A DNA stretch of 64,000 bases, taken from the NCBI GenBank assembly GCA_029339505.1, contig JAQISU010001235.1, positions 36,109,815 to 36,173,814 of the forward strand. The letters run 5' to 3'. The position numbers and the translations under genes were made by a program. The notes beneath the pieces were generated by a model, which saw only the letters and a list, made by a program, of their open reading frames with translations, had not been told where the DNA came from and did no database searches. Of the stretch, positions 24,801-36,997 are shown in pieces (position 1 is the stretch's first letter; every line of letters begins with the position of its first letter). Origin of the DNA: Unio delphinus (Eukaryota; Mollusca; Bivalvia; Unionida; Unionidae).

Positions 24801-26619
24801 TGATGCACTCACTGGTGATCTCCACATTTCTCTATCTGTGAATTATGGACCATAACAGCTGACTAAGAGAAAAGGATACAAGTCACAGAGATGAGATGTT
24901 TTTGAAAGATACAAGGCACTATACAAGGAAGAAGAAAGACAGGCAGACAGAAAAAGAGGTGGGAAGATAACATTTTAGAGTGGACAGGTTTGACATTGTG
25001 CGACTCACTGAGAAAGATAGAAAATCAAGAGGAATGGAAGAATCTGGTTATTCTGTCTTGTGCAGTGCCCCAACAGTCTAACAGACTATGGGACTGATGA
25101 TGATGATGATGATGATTTTGAGGAATTAAACAGTGTAAACATATTTATTGATTCCATTCGAGTGGTTTATTAGTGTTAATTCTATACATGAAGCTTTAAT
25201 TCATTTGTGTTTGCTTACAATGGATACAAAAGTTCATACTATATAAGGGAGGTAACTCCAAATTTAATATTACTGTACTGGAATTTAACAGGAATTCATG
25301 TCAACATGATCTATATTAAAACTCTGCCATTAATGTACTGACTTTAATTGACCTCTTCAGATTTAAGATCCATACATATTAGGGAATCATGGTGCCTCAG
25401 CAGTTTTCATGCTAGCCTCTAAACTGAAATGGTCCAGATTTGAATCCTAGCATTTGGATCAACCCAGGATGGCAATAAATAATCTAATTATGTTACTGAG
25501 TAGGTAATGGATATTATCACAAATCAATGAAAGCTGCTAGTATTGTATTGAGTCTATCTCACACCCTACCTATGCTGCCATCAATGTTTCTGGACCCATC
25601 CCTCACAAACTTTCTAGGAAAGTGTATACATGGGAGCTGATTTTCTGAAACAGGTCTTTCAAAACGGATATTAATGCAATAATCCACCCAGCATTCCCAT
25701 TATCAACATGCTTGTCAGCTAAATTACTGTCGACTTTTACAGATTTGCCATCAGCATTTAAAAAACATTTGTTGTTGTATTGCACTGACAGCCTAGTACT
25801 TCTAAATTCTAAGTTGGTTAAATCAAAATGATAATTAGAAAATGCACACCTGTTAAAAGTGACATGGTGCATATGGTATGACTTTCAAAACTGTTGATGC
25901 CACCATTACAGATGCTAATGCCTCACTTTGTTAATACAGGAAAGACAAAAATTAACTTGATTCCTTGAACTACTACTGTACCATTGTTATCTTTTTTAAT
26001 ACAGGAAAGACAAAAATTAACTCATTTCCCTGACTTCTGTACTATTGCCCTAACAATTCTGGGTTAATGAACCATAAATTTCACTGTGCATACATGTTCT
26101 TAGAATACCCAAAAAGCTGACTCATTACATAAAGGAGCTGGCACTTCAATGTAATCACACTGTTTATTAAGTCTGTAAACAATTAATGATTTTGCAATAC
26201 AACTGACAATACAAGAGACTCTGGTTATTCATACTAGTGATGATAGTACAGGGGGTTTGGTACTCTGGTACCAGGCTATATGAAAATGATTTCCAACTAA
26301 CAATCAAGCACTCCCTTATAACAAGGACACACAGTTGCTATAATGTGGGTATACGAGATCACATTTCATAATGTAATAGCAAAATTAAGGGTCAGATGTA
26401 CTTCATTATAGGATTGTCTCACTAAAAGGGTTATACAATCAGGGACTACTGTATGTCTAAATTATAATACAATAAAACCTTCTGTAGTGGTAATCTGGTA
26501 GAAGAAGCCACCTTTATGGAACAGCCAGGTGAGTAAATTAAATTTTAATATATATACTTAGGCTTCACCTTTATAATTTTAAATTTAAAAATAACACAGA
26601 AATTCCTTTATGAACATAC
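21869..26619 (-). other. FAK intron C-D
   Basis: A 4.8-kb intron whose main content is the plus-strand LINE at 22380-25115. At 21950-22010 there is an inverted SINE head remnant (TTCGAACCCATGACC is the reverse of a B box). At 25925-26025 the string ATACAGGAAAGACAAAAATT is duplicated. No other gene is seen. Confidence 0.8.
22380..25115 (+). mobile_element. APE-type LINE, near full length, inactivated
   Basis: Translated pieces in order: NGTWNVRTLTAAGKLKELT and MNRYCWNILGLWEIRW (endonuclease start); AIPFNITIIQAYAPISDYDD and MQGDWNARIGEDA (endonuclease); LNRLKPQAEMIIDEDQAGS (RT); CLVSPTLFNIFLVK (RT); KTKKMTTNTKGISTDRVQDK and HSFKYFGAMVAYEGSKPE, then ALSSKVRLMHSLVISTFLYL (RT end); and near 25000 EWTGLTLCDSLRKIENQEEW. 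It ends in a GATGATGAT tail at 25091-25113. The pieces lie in different frames with stops, and the usual FADD catalytic motif reads FAKN near 24496. Order and motifs are those of non-LTR elements with an AP-like endonuclease; the clade is not certain. It is inserted against the direction of FAK. Confidence 0.9.
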
Positions 26620-26707
26620 CTGGTCATATAAATAATAAAACGTAACTTTGTCTTTTGAGTAGAGATCTTGGAAGCTTTTGGGAAGATACCGAACTCTCAG
26701 TTCATAC
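26620..26707 (-). CDS. PTK2: FAK coding exon C (end of FERM F1)
   Basis: This 88-bp exon contributes one base to a split arginine codon and then 29 codons. The acceptor is TTTTCAG|G at 26708-26707 and the donor is CCAG|GTATGT at 26620/26619. It reads YELRVRYLPKSF, then DLYSKDKVTFYYLYDQ, matching vertebrate FAK 122-150 (YELRIRYLPKGF...) residue for residue with no gap. The YELR(I/V)RYLPK core is one of the best conserved FERM segments in FAK and closes the F1 lobe. The phases agree with both neighbours. The assignment is secure. Confidence 0.96.
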
Positions 26708-28589
26708 CTGAAAATATTCATTAAAAAAATTAAGTCAAAATGTAAATAATGTATTTCTTTTTATTTAAATGTTTTTATCCAATTATATTAGGCAATAAAA
26801 GTTGTAAAGCCACCTTCAGCAAATTTATGGAAACAGCATCAGAATACTGTGACAATGTGGATATGCTTTAAATACATTTAGAAAATGGGAATCTACATGT
26901 AATACCACATGACTGACCTTAGGTTTTACTCCTTCATATTTGCAATGTTCACTAAAAGAATTACCAGCCGAGTTTTATGAATACAACAAATTTGGGCATT
27001 TCAACTGTTCAAAACAAATGTGCTTAAAAAGTAAACAGTTGGGTAAATTTTATGAGGTTAAAGGAATGTAATAGTGTTTCCAGCACATGAACATGATAGA
27101 AAAAAAAGCTCCACTTGTCTATGCTGGGATTTATCCACTCTAAAAGTTTAGTCATACTGTTTCCAAATCACCCATACAGACGAATGTGATGCAGCTTAAT
27201 GACTATGTGTCTTTGCCAACTCCTCCCAAAAAACTACTGAAACCTAGATTTTTATGGGATGGCAGATAGGGGTGTATGCAGTTAACAGGTGACCTGGACT
27301 TGTATGCAATTATATACGGTACATTCTTCTACAAGAAAAGATGCTGTAGGTGGATATTATAACCTGCTTCCCTGCTGAAAGGCATGCTTGGATCCAGATA
27401 TGCATGTTAAAAAGTAACCTTTGTGACATAAATTTTAATTGAGAACATGGTTGTGTACTTACTAAAGTATATGTAGATATTACATCAAATAAGAATATGG
27501 TGACCAAACTGACTTGTCGCATCCATTATGACAACTTACAATATTGTACTTTTGTCCTTGGCACATAAGTAAAAAATATTATATAAAGGTACTCCTCTAT
27601 TATATTATTACATGACAAAAATATATGACATTTCATATCTCATTGTTTACATCAGACATGTACTATTTCATATCTCATTGTTTACATCAGACATGTACTA
27701 TTTCATATCTCATTATTTACATCAGACATGTACTATTTCATCTCATTGTTTACATCAGACATGTACTATTTCATATCTCATTGTTTATATCAGACATGTA
27801 CTATTTCATATCTCATTGTTTACATCCGACATGTACCATCACCTCATACACGAAAATCTTAATTCTACAGCAAATTAATTATGTCTGAGGAATCTGAAAG
27901 TCATTTGCAATTTTCACTGAATAAAACCACTGATTTTCAAAACCTTGACAATATGTATCCCCCACTCTCCTACTTTGTCTGACCCCACACCCCAAATCTG
28001 TAGTTCTTTTAGTCAAGTCCTTCCCAAATCTGTAGTCCTAAGAGCCAAGTCCCCAGCAGCAAGAATAGAATCTAATGCCAATTTTAGAAACATAACTAAC
28101 TTCATGTGTTGATGCCCATGTAAGTGTATACATGTATATGATTTAAAGTTATGACCCAGCAGCTATGTCCCTGAGGGTGGGATAGACCTTGGGGTCAATG
28201 TCAGCTGCATGTGTAAATTCTCTTTTCACACTCAGTATAAGCTTGTTACTAATTCCTGTAATAATCAGCTGTACAAATAATTTACTTCATTCTCATTATC
28301 AGCGAATTTGATAATTCAAACATTCTCTATTTTATGTTCACCCATTTCTAGATTGGTTCAATAATTCTGAATAATCAGTACATGTACCACGAGTCCTAAA
28401 GCACTTAACCTTGATTGCTCCTGTCAGCCATGTAATGATAATAGCATAAGCTATACTTTTAATCTCCAAATGACTGGCATTTAGTCTTGGTGAAGTCATC
28501 TACTCATTCACTTCTGGTCAAGATGACCAGGTCAAGCTGTAACTTTATTAGCCAACTAAAAGCCAAATGACTTCAACTTCTTTTCTTAC
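26708..28589 (-). other. FAK intron B-C
   Basis: A 1.9-kb intron containing a 35-bp minisatellite at 27630-27842 and otherwise ordinary AT-rich sequence. Confidence 0.8.
27630..27842. repeat. 35-bp minisatellite, 6 copies
   Basis: The unit is CTCATTGTTTACATCAGACA followed by TGTACTATTTCATAT. It is homogeneous and produces overlapping false open frames. Confidence 0.93.
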
Positions 28590-28765
28590 CTCCATTCATC
28601 TGGTGGTTTACCAGATTCATATTTCTGTTTGACTTGATACATCGTCAGGTTACTATGCAGCCAGTAACTCTCTTTCAGCCTTGTGTGTACTAATTTCAGA
28701 GCATAGCATTTTGCAAAGTACCTCTCTCCAGCTGCAAGGCGACCCACCACTAGCTTGATAATGTC
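28590..28765 (-). CDS. PTK2: FAK coding exon B (FERM F1)
   Basis: This 176-bp exon (58 codons plus 2 bases) has acceptor TTTTAG at 28766-28768 and donor AG|GTAAGA at 28590/28589. It begins DIIKLVVGRL and runs through YFAKCYALKL and LKESYWLHSNLTMYQVKQKY to PPDEW, matching vertebrate FAK residues 66-121 (GIIQKIV, CYGFRL, EEVHWLHVDMGVSSVREKY, PPEEWK) with about three extra residues. Phase 0 entry joins exon A exactly at the conserved DATDV(K/R) site. The exit phase leaves AG, completed to an arginine codon by the first G of exon C. It forms most of the F1 lobe, the ubiquitin-like subdomain of the FERM domain. It lies 27 kb downstream of exon A, across the longest intron in the window. Confidence 0.95.
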
Positions 28766-28920
28766 CTAAAATTAGAAATAAAAGAAATTTGAAAAAAATC
28801 GGAATAAATCTTAAAATCTTAAAAGCATGGATTTGGTGGGATTGCATGCCTTGCACCAAGCCATTTATGGAACATATGTGAATTATTCTTCCTTCTGTGA
28901 AGTTTTTATTAACAGAGTAA

Positions 28921-29177
28921 GTTGTTGTTGTAGTTGTTGTAGGGTTTAACACCATTTTACAGCACAAGAACGGCTATACATGGCAGCCAGTATAAATGAT
29001 GGAGAAAAAAAACCTGGAAACCCCGGAAAGAACCAATGACCCACAGGAAGCTTTTGGCAAGCTTTCTTACATACCCACACTGGCCAAATCCATGACACAA
29101 ACATATGCAGAGAGAGGTGAGATGGCAATGATCAATAACTGTGAGCTCTTTAGACCACTCTGCCACTCAGGGCCACC
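28921..29177 (-). mobile_element. SINE family A, copy 3
   Basis: Inverted copy: a (TTG)n tail, AGGGTTTAACACCATTTTAC, then the body, ending with the tRNA-like head reversed (ACCACTCTGCCACTCAGGG). It lies 155 bp upstream (gene sense) of FAK exon B. Confidence 0.87.
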
Positions 29178-29305
29178 CTTAAAATGTAATGCAATCTAAT
29201 GTGTAAAGAATATGTTGTATTTACAGCTTCAGATATATCAACAACAGGCTAGACTTGATTTTTGGGTGATATCAGGGAATGGGATTGAACAGAAAATTAG
29301 TTGTT

Positions 29306-29392
29306 GGATATTAGTTAGTTTTGACTTTGGCAGCATGATGTAAATGAAAGAAACAAGTGTATTTGGCAGCATGATGTAAATGAAAGAAACAA
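29306..29392. repeat. 37-bp direct duplication
   Basis: TTTGGCAGCATGATGTAAAT followed by GAAAGAAACAAG occurs twice in a row, with almost no divergence. Confidence 0.85.
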
Positions 29393-30804
29393 GAACTGTA
29401 AACTATGCTGACTTAGTTTACATAGGAACAGCTTCAAATCTGCTAATTCAGATAAAATTCAAATTTGCAAGGCAACAATAATGTCAAATTTCTGAACACA
29501 CACATTTCACAAACATCGCCACTTCTTTTCATTGAGGCAAGATGATGTGTAAAACAGCAAGCTTATGAAAACATCGTCAAAGTTAACATACCCTTTACAT
29601 ATCCATCAACCAAACCTCGTAAAAATGTGTGAAATATCATTGGATGTTCATTCTATTACAAACCCCTGCAATCAACCCCATATACCCCAGCCTCTAATCA
29701 TTATCTTGAAAGTCAACACAAACAGGCTTCCACAATCTGATCTTTTCTTCAAATGTTTGAAGTCATTACACAGGTATTGAATTATTCACCATGGCATATA
29801 TATCAATATATATCATAATTGTATCAAAAATAGGTACAGGGGTCAGTCAATCAGATTTCTAAGGACTGAGCTATCAAGTTTGTAGGGGTCATAGATGTTA
29901 AAAACGTTAAAATTAAAATAAAAAACATTAAAAAAAAAACATTTTTTTCTCAATAAATAAATATTTTTTTTAAAAAACTTTCCAGTAGGTTTTAGGCAAC
30001 ACAAAAATCAATATTTTACTTATTTACACACTACATAGCAGTTTTAAAGTTTCTGGGATACCAATATGAAAAAGTATGAAAAGTTTTAAACCGTAGTCCA
30101 GATAAAATTGAAATTTTTTCACTCAATGTCATTATCACCATCTGATTGATCTGACCACTCTATGGTTTCTTCCATATAATTTATATTGTCCACATCATAG
30201 ATTCATTATTGATCAATATTTGTTATCTAGAGTATGACAGAGGACTGCCTGTATGGCTGATGATAATAAAAAACAGAAGTACCAAATATAAAAAATGCAA
30301 CAAAAATTTTAAAAATGTAAAAAAAAAAAAAACGCATTTATCGCAGTAAAATAAAAAACAAAAAAAAGTTTTTATCATCTATGATGGTAGGGGTTGAGGA
30401 GTTTGATGTTTCAATAAAGCTTGCCACTCTCTCAGCTGTGCACATGCTATGTGAGCTATCTCCCAAACTTCATATCATGTTCATTTTACCCATTTTACTA
30501 CAGTGTATACCGTAATAAAAATTTGTTATAAAGATAAAGGCATACAATTAAAATGTGCATCTTTTGCTTATAACTGGAGTCCTCCATGATCCAGAATACG
30601 TATAATAAATCCAATGTATCTTAAACATGGATTCATGAGCAGGACCTAAGTCAACCAAATTGATGGAGGATCACCTCACTAACTTGTGTGCATATGCCTT
30701 CTTCCAAAACTGCCCAAGATAAATGTCTAAAATTGATAAACAACTGAACTGGAATTGCAGTTTTCCCCGTGGAAAAAAGCCGTCATTTTTATACAAGATT
30801 ACAT

Positions 30805-31088
30805 CATTGACATGGTCTCCAGTGTGGTATGGTCAGCCAATCAGACAAAAGATCAACTCATTAACATGGCCTCCAGTGTTACATCGAAGGTCAGCCAATT
30901 AGACACAAGATCACCTCAATATAATGGTCCCCAGTGTGACAAGGTCAGCGAACCAAACATAAGATCAACTCATTAGCATAGCCTTCAGTGTGGCAAGAAG
31001 GTCACCCAATCAGACACAAGGTCAACTCATTACCATGGCCTCCGGTGTGGCAAGGTCAGCCAATCAGATACATGATCAATTCATTAAT
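30805..31088. repeat. Minisatellite of about 54-65 bp, 5 copies
   Basis: Copies share CATGGCCTCCAGTGTGGCAA, then GTCAGCCAATCAGACACAAG, then ATCAACTCATTA, with length variation between units. Confidence 0.85.
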
Positions 31089-31459
31089 ATGTTTGAAGAT
31101 CTTGATTATATAAGCATATATTCCAAGTTTAATCAATTAATACATGCATTGATCTTGTTCATTATAAAACCTGTCTGAAGTTTTGAAGATGCAAACCCAT
31201 ATCCTAAGATTTACTGAATTAGATTTTTTCCAAATATGGGCTCAGAAAGGGAACAAGCAAATTTGCCGACCAGTGGATAACACAAAATTAATTCATAATG
31301 ATGCAAAATAGACGCAGGGCCAAATCATAAGCACAACTGACTGTCAAATCCTAATTTTAAAAAAACTTCAATGCTTGATATAACTCCACAAAAGACTGAC
31401 CTTCTCAGCTGGAACATAGTAAGAAGAGATATCCCAGGGCAGCAAATGGTGCATTCTCT

Positions 31460-31525
<66 letters not shown>
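31460..31525. repeat. (ATA)n microsatellite
   Basis: About 21 uninterrupted ATA/TAA trinucleotides. Confidence 0.96.
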
Positions 31526-31528
<3 letters not shown>

Positions 31529-31640
31529 GACTTTGTATCACACCTAATCTTTAGAAGCTCTGAGCGCTTTACAACATCTATAACAATATGACTATAAAAA
31601 GATTTTTTAAAAAGTGCAGTATGAAAATGAGTCCACATGA

Positions 31641-31793
31641 ATATGCAGTGGGCCCATTCTAATCCATGAACCAGCAGGAATGTGCAGTCGGCCAATTCTG
31701 CATCCATAAGCCACTAAATAATGTGCAGTGGGCCCATTCTACATCTGTGATCCAGCAGGAATGTGCAGTGGGTCCATTCTGTAACCATGAGCC
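31641..31793. repeat. 40-bp minisatellite, 4 copies
   Basis: The unit contains AATGTGCAGTGGGCCCATTC, then ATCCATGA.CCAGCAGG. Confidence 0.87.
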
Positions 31794-32736
31794 AGAAAAG
31801 AAAGTCTTCAAATATACCATTTTCCTTAATGAGGATTTATTTCTTTGCATATGTTCTTCCTAACATGACTGGTAAAATCAAAAGTGCCACTAAGTTTACC
31901 TATTCATTTCTTCTGAGAAAAGGAAACATTAATCTTTCTCAAAAGAGAAAAATAGTTTGTAAAATGAAAGTTACTTCTCAGCAGCTTAAGTGTGTAAAAT
32001 AGATAAAGTTTTACTGTTCAAAACAAAAAAAAATCACATGAATTTTTATTACAATAGTTCTCTAAAGATATGACGCACGTGTCTATCTCAGAACTACAAA
32101 TGCTGTCGATTCATATCAAACTTGGCTCCAATCCAAGAAGCAGGCCTGGGAAATGACAATCAGATATGTTATTAATCATAGCCCCACCCTGTGCTGGGAT
32201 GGGTAATGAAAGAATGGCAGAAATACTACTTTATCTGCAAGTTTGTACTTTTTCTGGTAGGGAGTCCTTATCATGCTGTACAGCTTATTCTTGTGTACAA
32301 ATATTTACAAAATCTTTTTTCTTGTATGAAGAATTAAAGGGCAAAATAATGTAGTGCATAACTTTCAAGGACTGCTGTTACATAAAAAGTAATAATGGGC
32401 AAAAGTTTATTTTTTATTTCGTAAAATTATCAAGTTCCATCAATGTGCGTCCTGATGAAATACCTATTACACCATTTCTTCACTGGAAATCTCATTATTT
32501 GTTTGGTTTGGCTTGTGTTTTACCACACAGCAGTACATGTTATCTGGTGCAGCAGCCATTGAAGTGTTTTGTCATGGGACACAACACAATGGCTGACCAG
32601 GCTCAATTTTTGAACTCTAGTAGGAGGCTATTTCACTATGAAAATATGGGTTTATTATTGGCAAATCTGCATCATATAAAGTCTGTGAACCTCTGTGTGT
32701 GAAAGCATGGTGGCGTACTGACATTACTACAGTTAC

Positions 32737-33860
32737 TGGGATGCATGGGTGGGTAGCAAGCCTATAACTGAGATGGCATGGGTGGGTACCAAGCATATAA
32801 CTGGGATAGCATGGGTAAGTAGCAAGCCTATAACTGGGATGGCTTGGGTGGGTACCAAGAATATAACTAAGATGGCATGGGTGGGTACATGGGTTGGTAC
32901 CAAGCCTAAAACTGGAATGGCATGGGTAAGTAGCAAGCCTATAACTGGGATGGCTTGGGTGGGTACCAAGAATATAACTATGATGGCATGGGTGGGTACC
33001 AAGCCTATAACTGGGATGGTATGGGTGGGTACCAAACGTATAACTGGGATGGCATGGGTGGGTAGAAAAGCCTATAACTGGGATGGCATGGGTGGGTAAC
33101 TAGCCTATAACTGAGATGGCAAAGATGGGTACCAAACCTAAAACTGGGATGGCATGGGTGGGTAGCAAGAATATAACTGAGATGGCATAAGTGGATACCA
33201 AACCTATAACTGGGATGGCATGGATGGGTACTAAGCCTAAAACTGGGATGGCATGAGTGGGTAGCAAACCTATAACTGGGATGGCATGGGTGGGTAGCAA
33301 GCCTATAACTGGGATGGCATGAGTGGGTAGCAAGCCTATAACTGAGATGGAAAAGATGGGTACCAAACCTAAAGCTGGGATGGCATGGATGGGTACTAAG
33401 CCTAAAACTGGGATGGCATCAGTGGGTAGCAAACCTATAACTGGGATGGCATGGGTGGGTAGCAAGCCTATAACTGGGATGGCATGGGTGAGTAGCAAGC
33501 CTAAAACTGGCATAGCATGGGTGGGTACCAAGCATATAACTGGGATGGCATGGGTGGGTACCAAACCTAAAATTGGGATGGCATGGGTGAGTAGCAAGCC
33601 TAAAACTGGCATAGCATGGGTGGGTACCAAGCCTATAACTGGGATGGCATGGGTGGGTACCAAGCATATAACTGGGATGGCATGGGTGGGTACCAAACCT
33701 ATAACTGGGATGGCATGGGTGGGTAGCAAGCCTAAAATTGGGATGGCAAGGGTGGGTAGCAAGCCTATAACTGAGATGACATGGGTAGGTACCAAGCTTA
33801 TAACTGGGATGGCATTGGTAAACTGGGATGGCATGGGTGGGTAGCAAGCCTATAACTGGA
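32737..33860. repeat. 33-bp minisatellite of about 1.1 kb
   Basis: The unit is CTGGGATGGCATGGGTGGGT, then A(C/G)CAAGCCTATAA, about 34 copies, with recurring variants (AGCAAGCCTAAAACTGG, GGTACCAAGCATATAACTGG). Because 33 is a multiple of 3, open frames of up to 244 codons occur on both strands. They have no start context or non-repetitive sequence and are artefacts. Confidence 0.95.
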
Positions 33861-36039
33861 TTACAAGTCTGAAGCTCTACAAATTGTACAACTACTGTTT
33901 TCCTTTTAAAAAACATAATTATGCTTCTGATTGATTTTGGATTGCTAATCATTTTAAAAATACAGAACCATTCATTCTAAAAACATAGCTGACAGTGCAT
34001 ATAACAAAGTGTCAATCATCCACTACTTCTGTAACTTTCAACATGGTTATGAGAGTGAAGAAGGCACATTAGTTGTCACCAAACAATATACTCAAGTAAC
34101 AAACTATGTTTGCATGAAACCAATTTACTTACCAAATTATGCATATAATAAACATAGACAATAAATGAGGTGACATATCTAAAAATCACACTCTACTGCA
34201 GTTCATATATATTCTTAAGAAAGCAATCCATTGTTTTACCATCACTGATTCCTGCAACATCAATGTAAACACAATCACAACTAGTAAGGATCTGAATAAT
34301 GGGAAGGAGGTTGTAAGTAATATCGACATGAGATTTCTGATGTTCAATTATATAAATGTATGAAGAAAGGATTGCATCTTTGGACTAATTAATAATGACA
34401 GTAATGGCAAAAGCAAAGAAAGCAGTTTTTTAAAAACTATACCCAATGCTTTCTGAGCTAAATTAGATGTCCAGATTTTGTTAATATTCAACAACATTGC
34501 AGAAAATGTCAATTTTTAAATTCCTTATTTTAAACAAAGTGATCATTCTTACATATCCACAGTACATTAATCACGGTTCCTGCAGACTTAGCAAAACAAA
34601 TTCCATGACTGTCCAAAACTTTCCCAGGGCCATTTCACACAACTCAAGGACAACATTGAAATGAAATGAAAACGTTTATTGATTGTAATTGTTTTGTGTA
34701 TGAACCAAGTTTTTTGAATCAGTGCACAGTGCTCTATGAAATTAGCCGTTATCAACTTTTTGTGCTTCATGGTCAGAAATTCCATCACTTTTCCAAAGCT
34801 TTGCAAGGTTTTGAAAAATACCATATCATTTCAGGGCCCTTGAAATTTAGTTTTTAAATTCCAAAACCTTTCTAGTATACCAGGAACCCTGTAAAATGTA
34901 TTCCATGTTCTTCGACTTTTAAAAGAAACATAAATAACAAATATCTGTGCTAAAAGTGCTCAAGTCATGTGCAGCTAATCCTCCCACCCCCTATCCAGGC
35001 CAAACATGGTAAGAAGTTAAATCTCATTTATATTACTGTTTTGTTGTTTTCATGCTGTGGATCCAAATATTTTATTCTCTAAACACTTGACTGCATAATA
35101 ACCAGAGAGAAAAGAAGAGGGAGACGAAATATCTTTTTACTTTTGAATATCAATCATAAAAACAACTAAAATGATTTTTAAGAAACAAAGAACATTACGG
35201 AAGTGTAGTTGTCTGTCATTAACCTTTTAACTTTTGGACTTAGATGACTATTATGTCCTTGAGACAGAAATACAAAACAAAACAAACAAGTTAATCAGTC
35301 AAACTGAAATTTACTAGTGATATACATAACAAAAATACAAACTAAAAAGAAGCAGAAAGTTATAAATTTAAATATACCTGTGTCTTGCCTACATCCCACC
35401 CCTACACCCTATGATGGAGTAAAAGCCCATAACTTTTCTGAAAATAGCACAATGTCTTGTCAACATGCATATCATCATATGGTAATCATTATATGTCACA
35501 AGTTTCTCAGTAATCTACAAATCTGCATGAGTAGTTGCATTCACAAGACTGACATTGACTGCATTCAGCCGAGAGCAAAAAAGGGCAATAACTCTTACAA
35601 AATAACAGAAGCACAAAGAGTTTGCATTTTTTGATAAAGTCTATAACATGTACTAGTTCACATCAATCCATAAAATCTGCAATACAAAGTGGGAGATTAA
35701 GTTTGCAAAAAAAGATTGTGTCATATTCTGCATCAGGTTACATAACAACAAAAAAAACAATATTTCTTGAAAAAAGATGTGGGAGCAAAGTGATTTGTCA
35801 ATATTTGTAGCTTCATCAAAAAAAAAAATTTCTGAAATTTAAGACTAGTGGCACTAACAAGATTATATCATACAAAGTATTAAATCTACAGAACAAGAAG
35901 GGTCATTAACTCTCAGAACTTGAATTAATCGAAATGACAGCTCTACAGTGCAAAAGAATTTAGAAGAATTCAACAAGACTATTTCTTCCTTTAACTGCCT
36001 ACTGCAGCACCATCTCTGATATCTTCAGTAAAAACAAGT

Positions 36040-36975
36040 TAGCCGTTGTTTATGACAGATTGGCACTATTTTCATTTAAAACCAAGATGACATCATTTAG
36101 GACCAACCAGACACCATAAAAAGTCTTCTAATCGAAACACCATGCTGATATGACTTTCCTATTTTGATGAAATAACGAAGATTTTCAAGATGGCTGCAGT
36201 GATGACCATATTGAACATCAGACTGATACCAGTTTCAGTTTTTGGAACAATCAGACATAAGTATTTAGTCCTAAGAAAATACAAGTCATCACATAAAAGT
36301 AGCCATATCAATATTTGTGAGCTGGTCATTGTGTTCAAGGTCAGATCATCACACTAACTAGTCATCATAGGATGTCTTTCAGTGAAAACTCCATGCTGAT
36401 ATGACCATAAATTCAGTTGTGATAACAAAGCTTTTCAAGATGGCCACCATTGTCAATATATGATGCACCATTTTAATTTAGGTGCAACCAGTCATCCTAA
36501 GAAGTCATTCTGTAAAACCCCATTTCATATGACCATCCATTCAGGAGGAATTGTGATAATACTGAAGGTACAAATGGCACCCTTTTCATTTAGGAGGAAC
36601 TGTGTATCATAGGAAGTCTTCTGGTGAAAATCCCACAGCAATATTACTTTTCATTCAAAAAGAGATGCAATAACAATATTTTCAATATGGACATTAGATT
36701 GGCACCTTTCTTATACAGGACCATCTAGACAGCATAATAAATCTTTTTGGGAAATCTCCATAGCGAAATGACCATCCATTAAGGAGGAGTAGCTATACCA
36801 AAAGTTTAAAAATGACCACTCTGCTGGCGATGTTGGGCATTAGATCAGCACAATTTTCATTTTTAACCAACCAGACTTCATAAGAAATCTTCTGGAGAAA
36901 ATCTCATGTCACAATGACTTTCCATTCAGGAGTGGTTAGCAATAACAAGATTTTTAAGATGGCTACTACTGTTGT
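36040..36975. repeat. Diverged tandem repeat with a unit of roughly 130 bp, block 1
   Basis: About 6 copies of a unit combining GATTTTCAAGATGGC, TTTTCATTTAGGACCAACCAG, AGAAGTCTTCTGGTGAAAA and CCCATGCTGATATGACC. The same family forms a second block at 54050-54650. The 3' end of the minus-strand LINE adjoins its last unit. Confidence 0.8.
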
Positions 36976-36997
36976 GGCCATGAATACCAATCAAACC

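Noticed and set aside
33100..33834. 244-codon open frame on the minus strand, with a 173-codon frame on the plus strand
   Set aside because: Both are translations of the 33-bp minisatellite. The period is a multiple of 3, so any frame without a stop in one unit stays open. There is no unique protein sequence.
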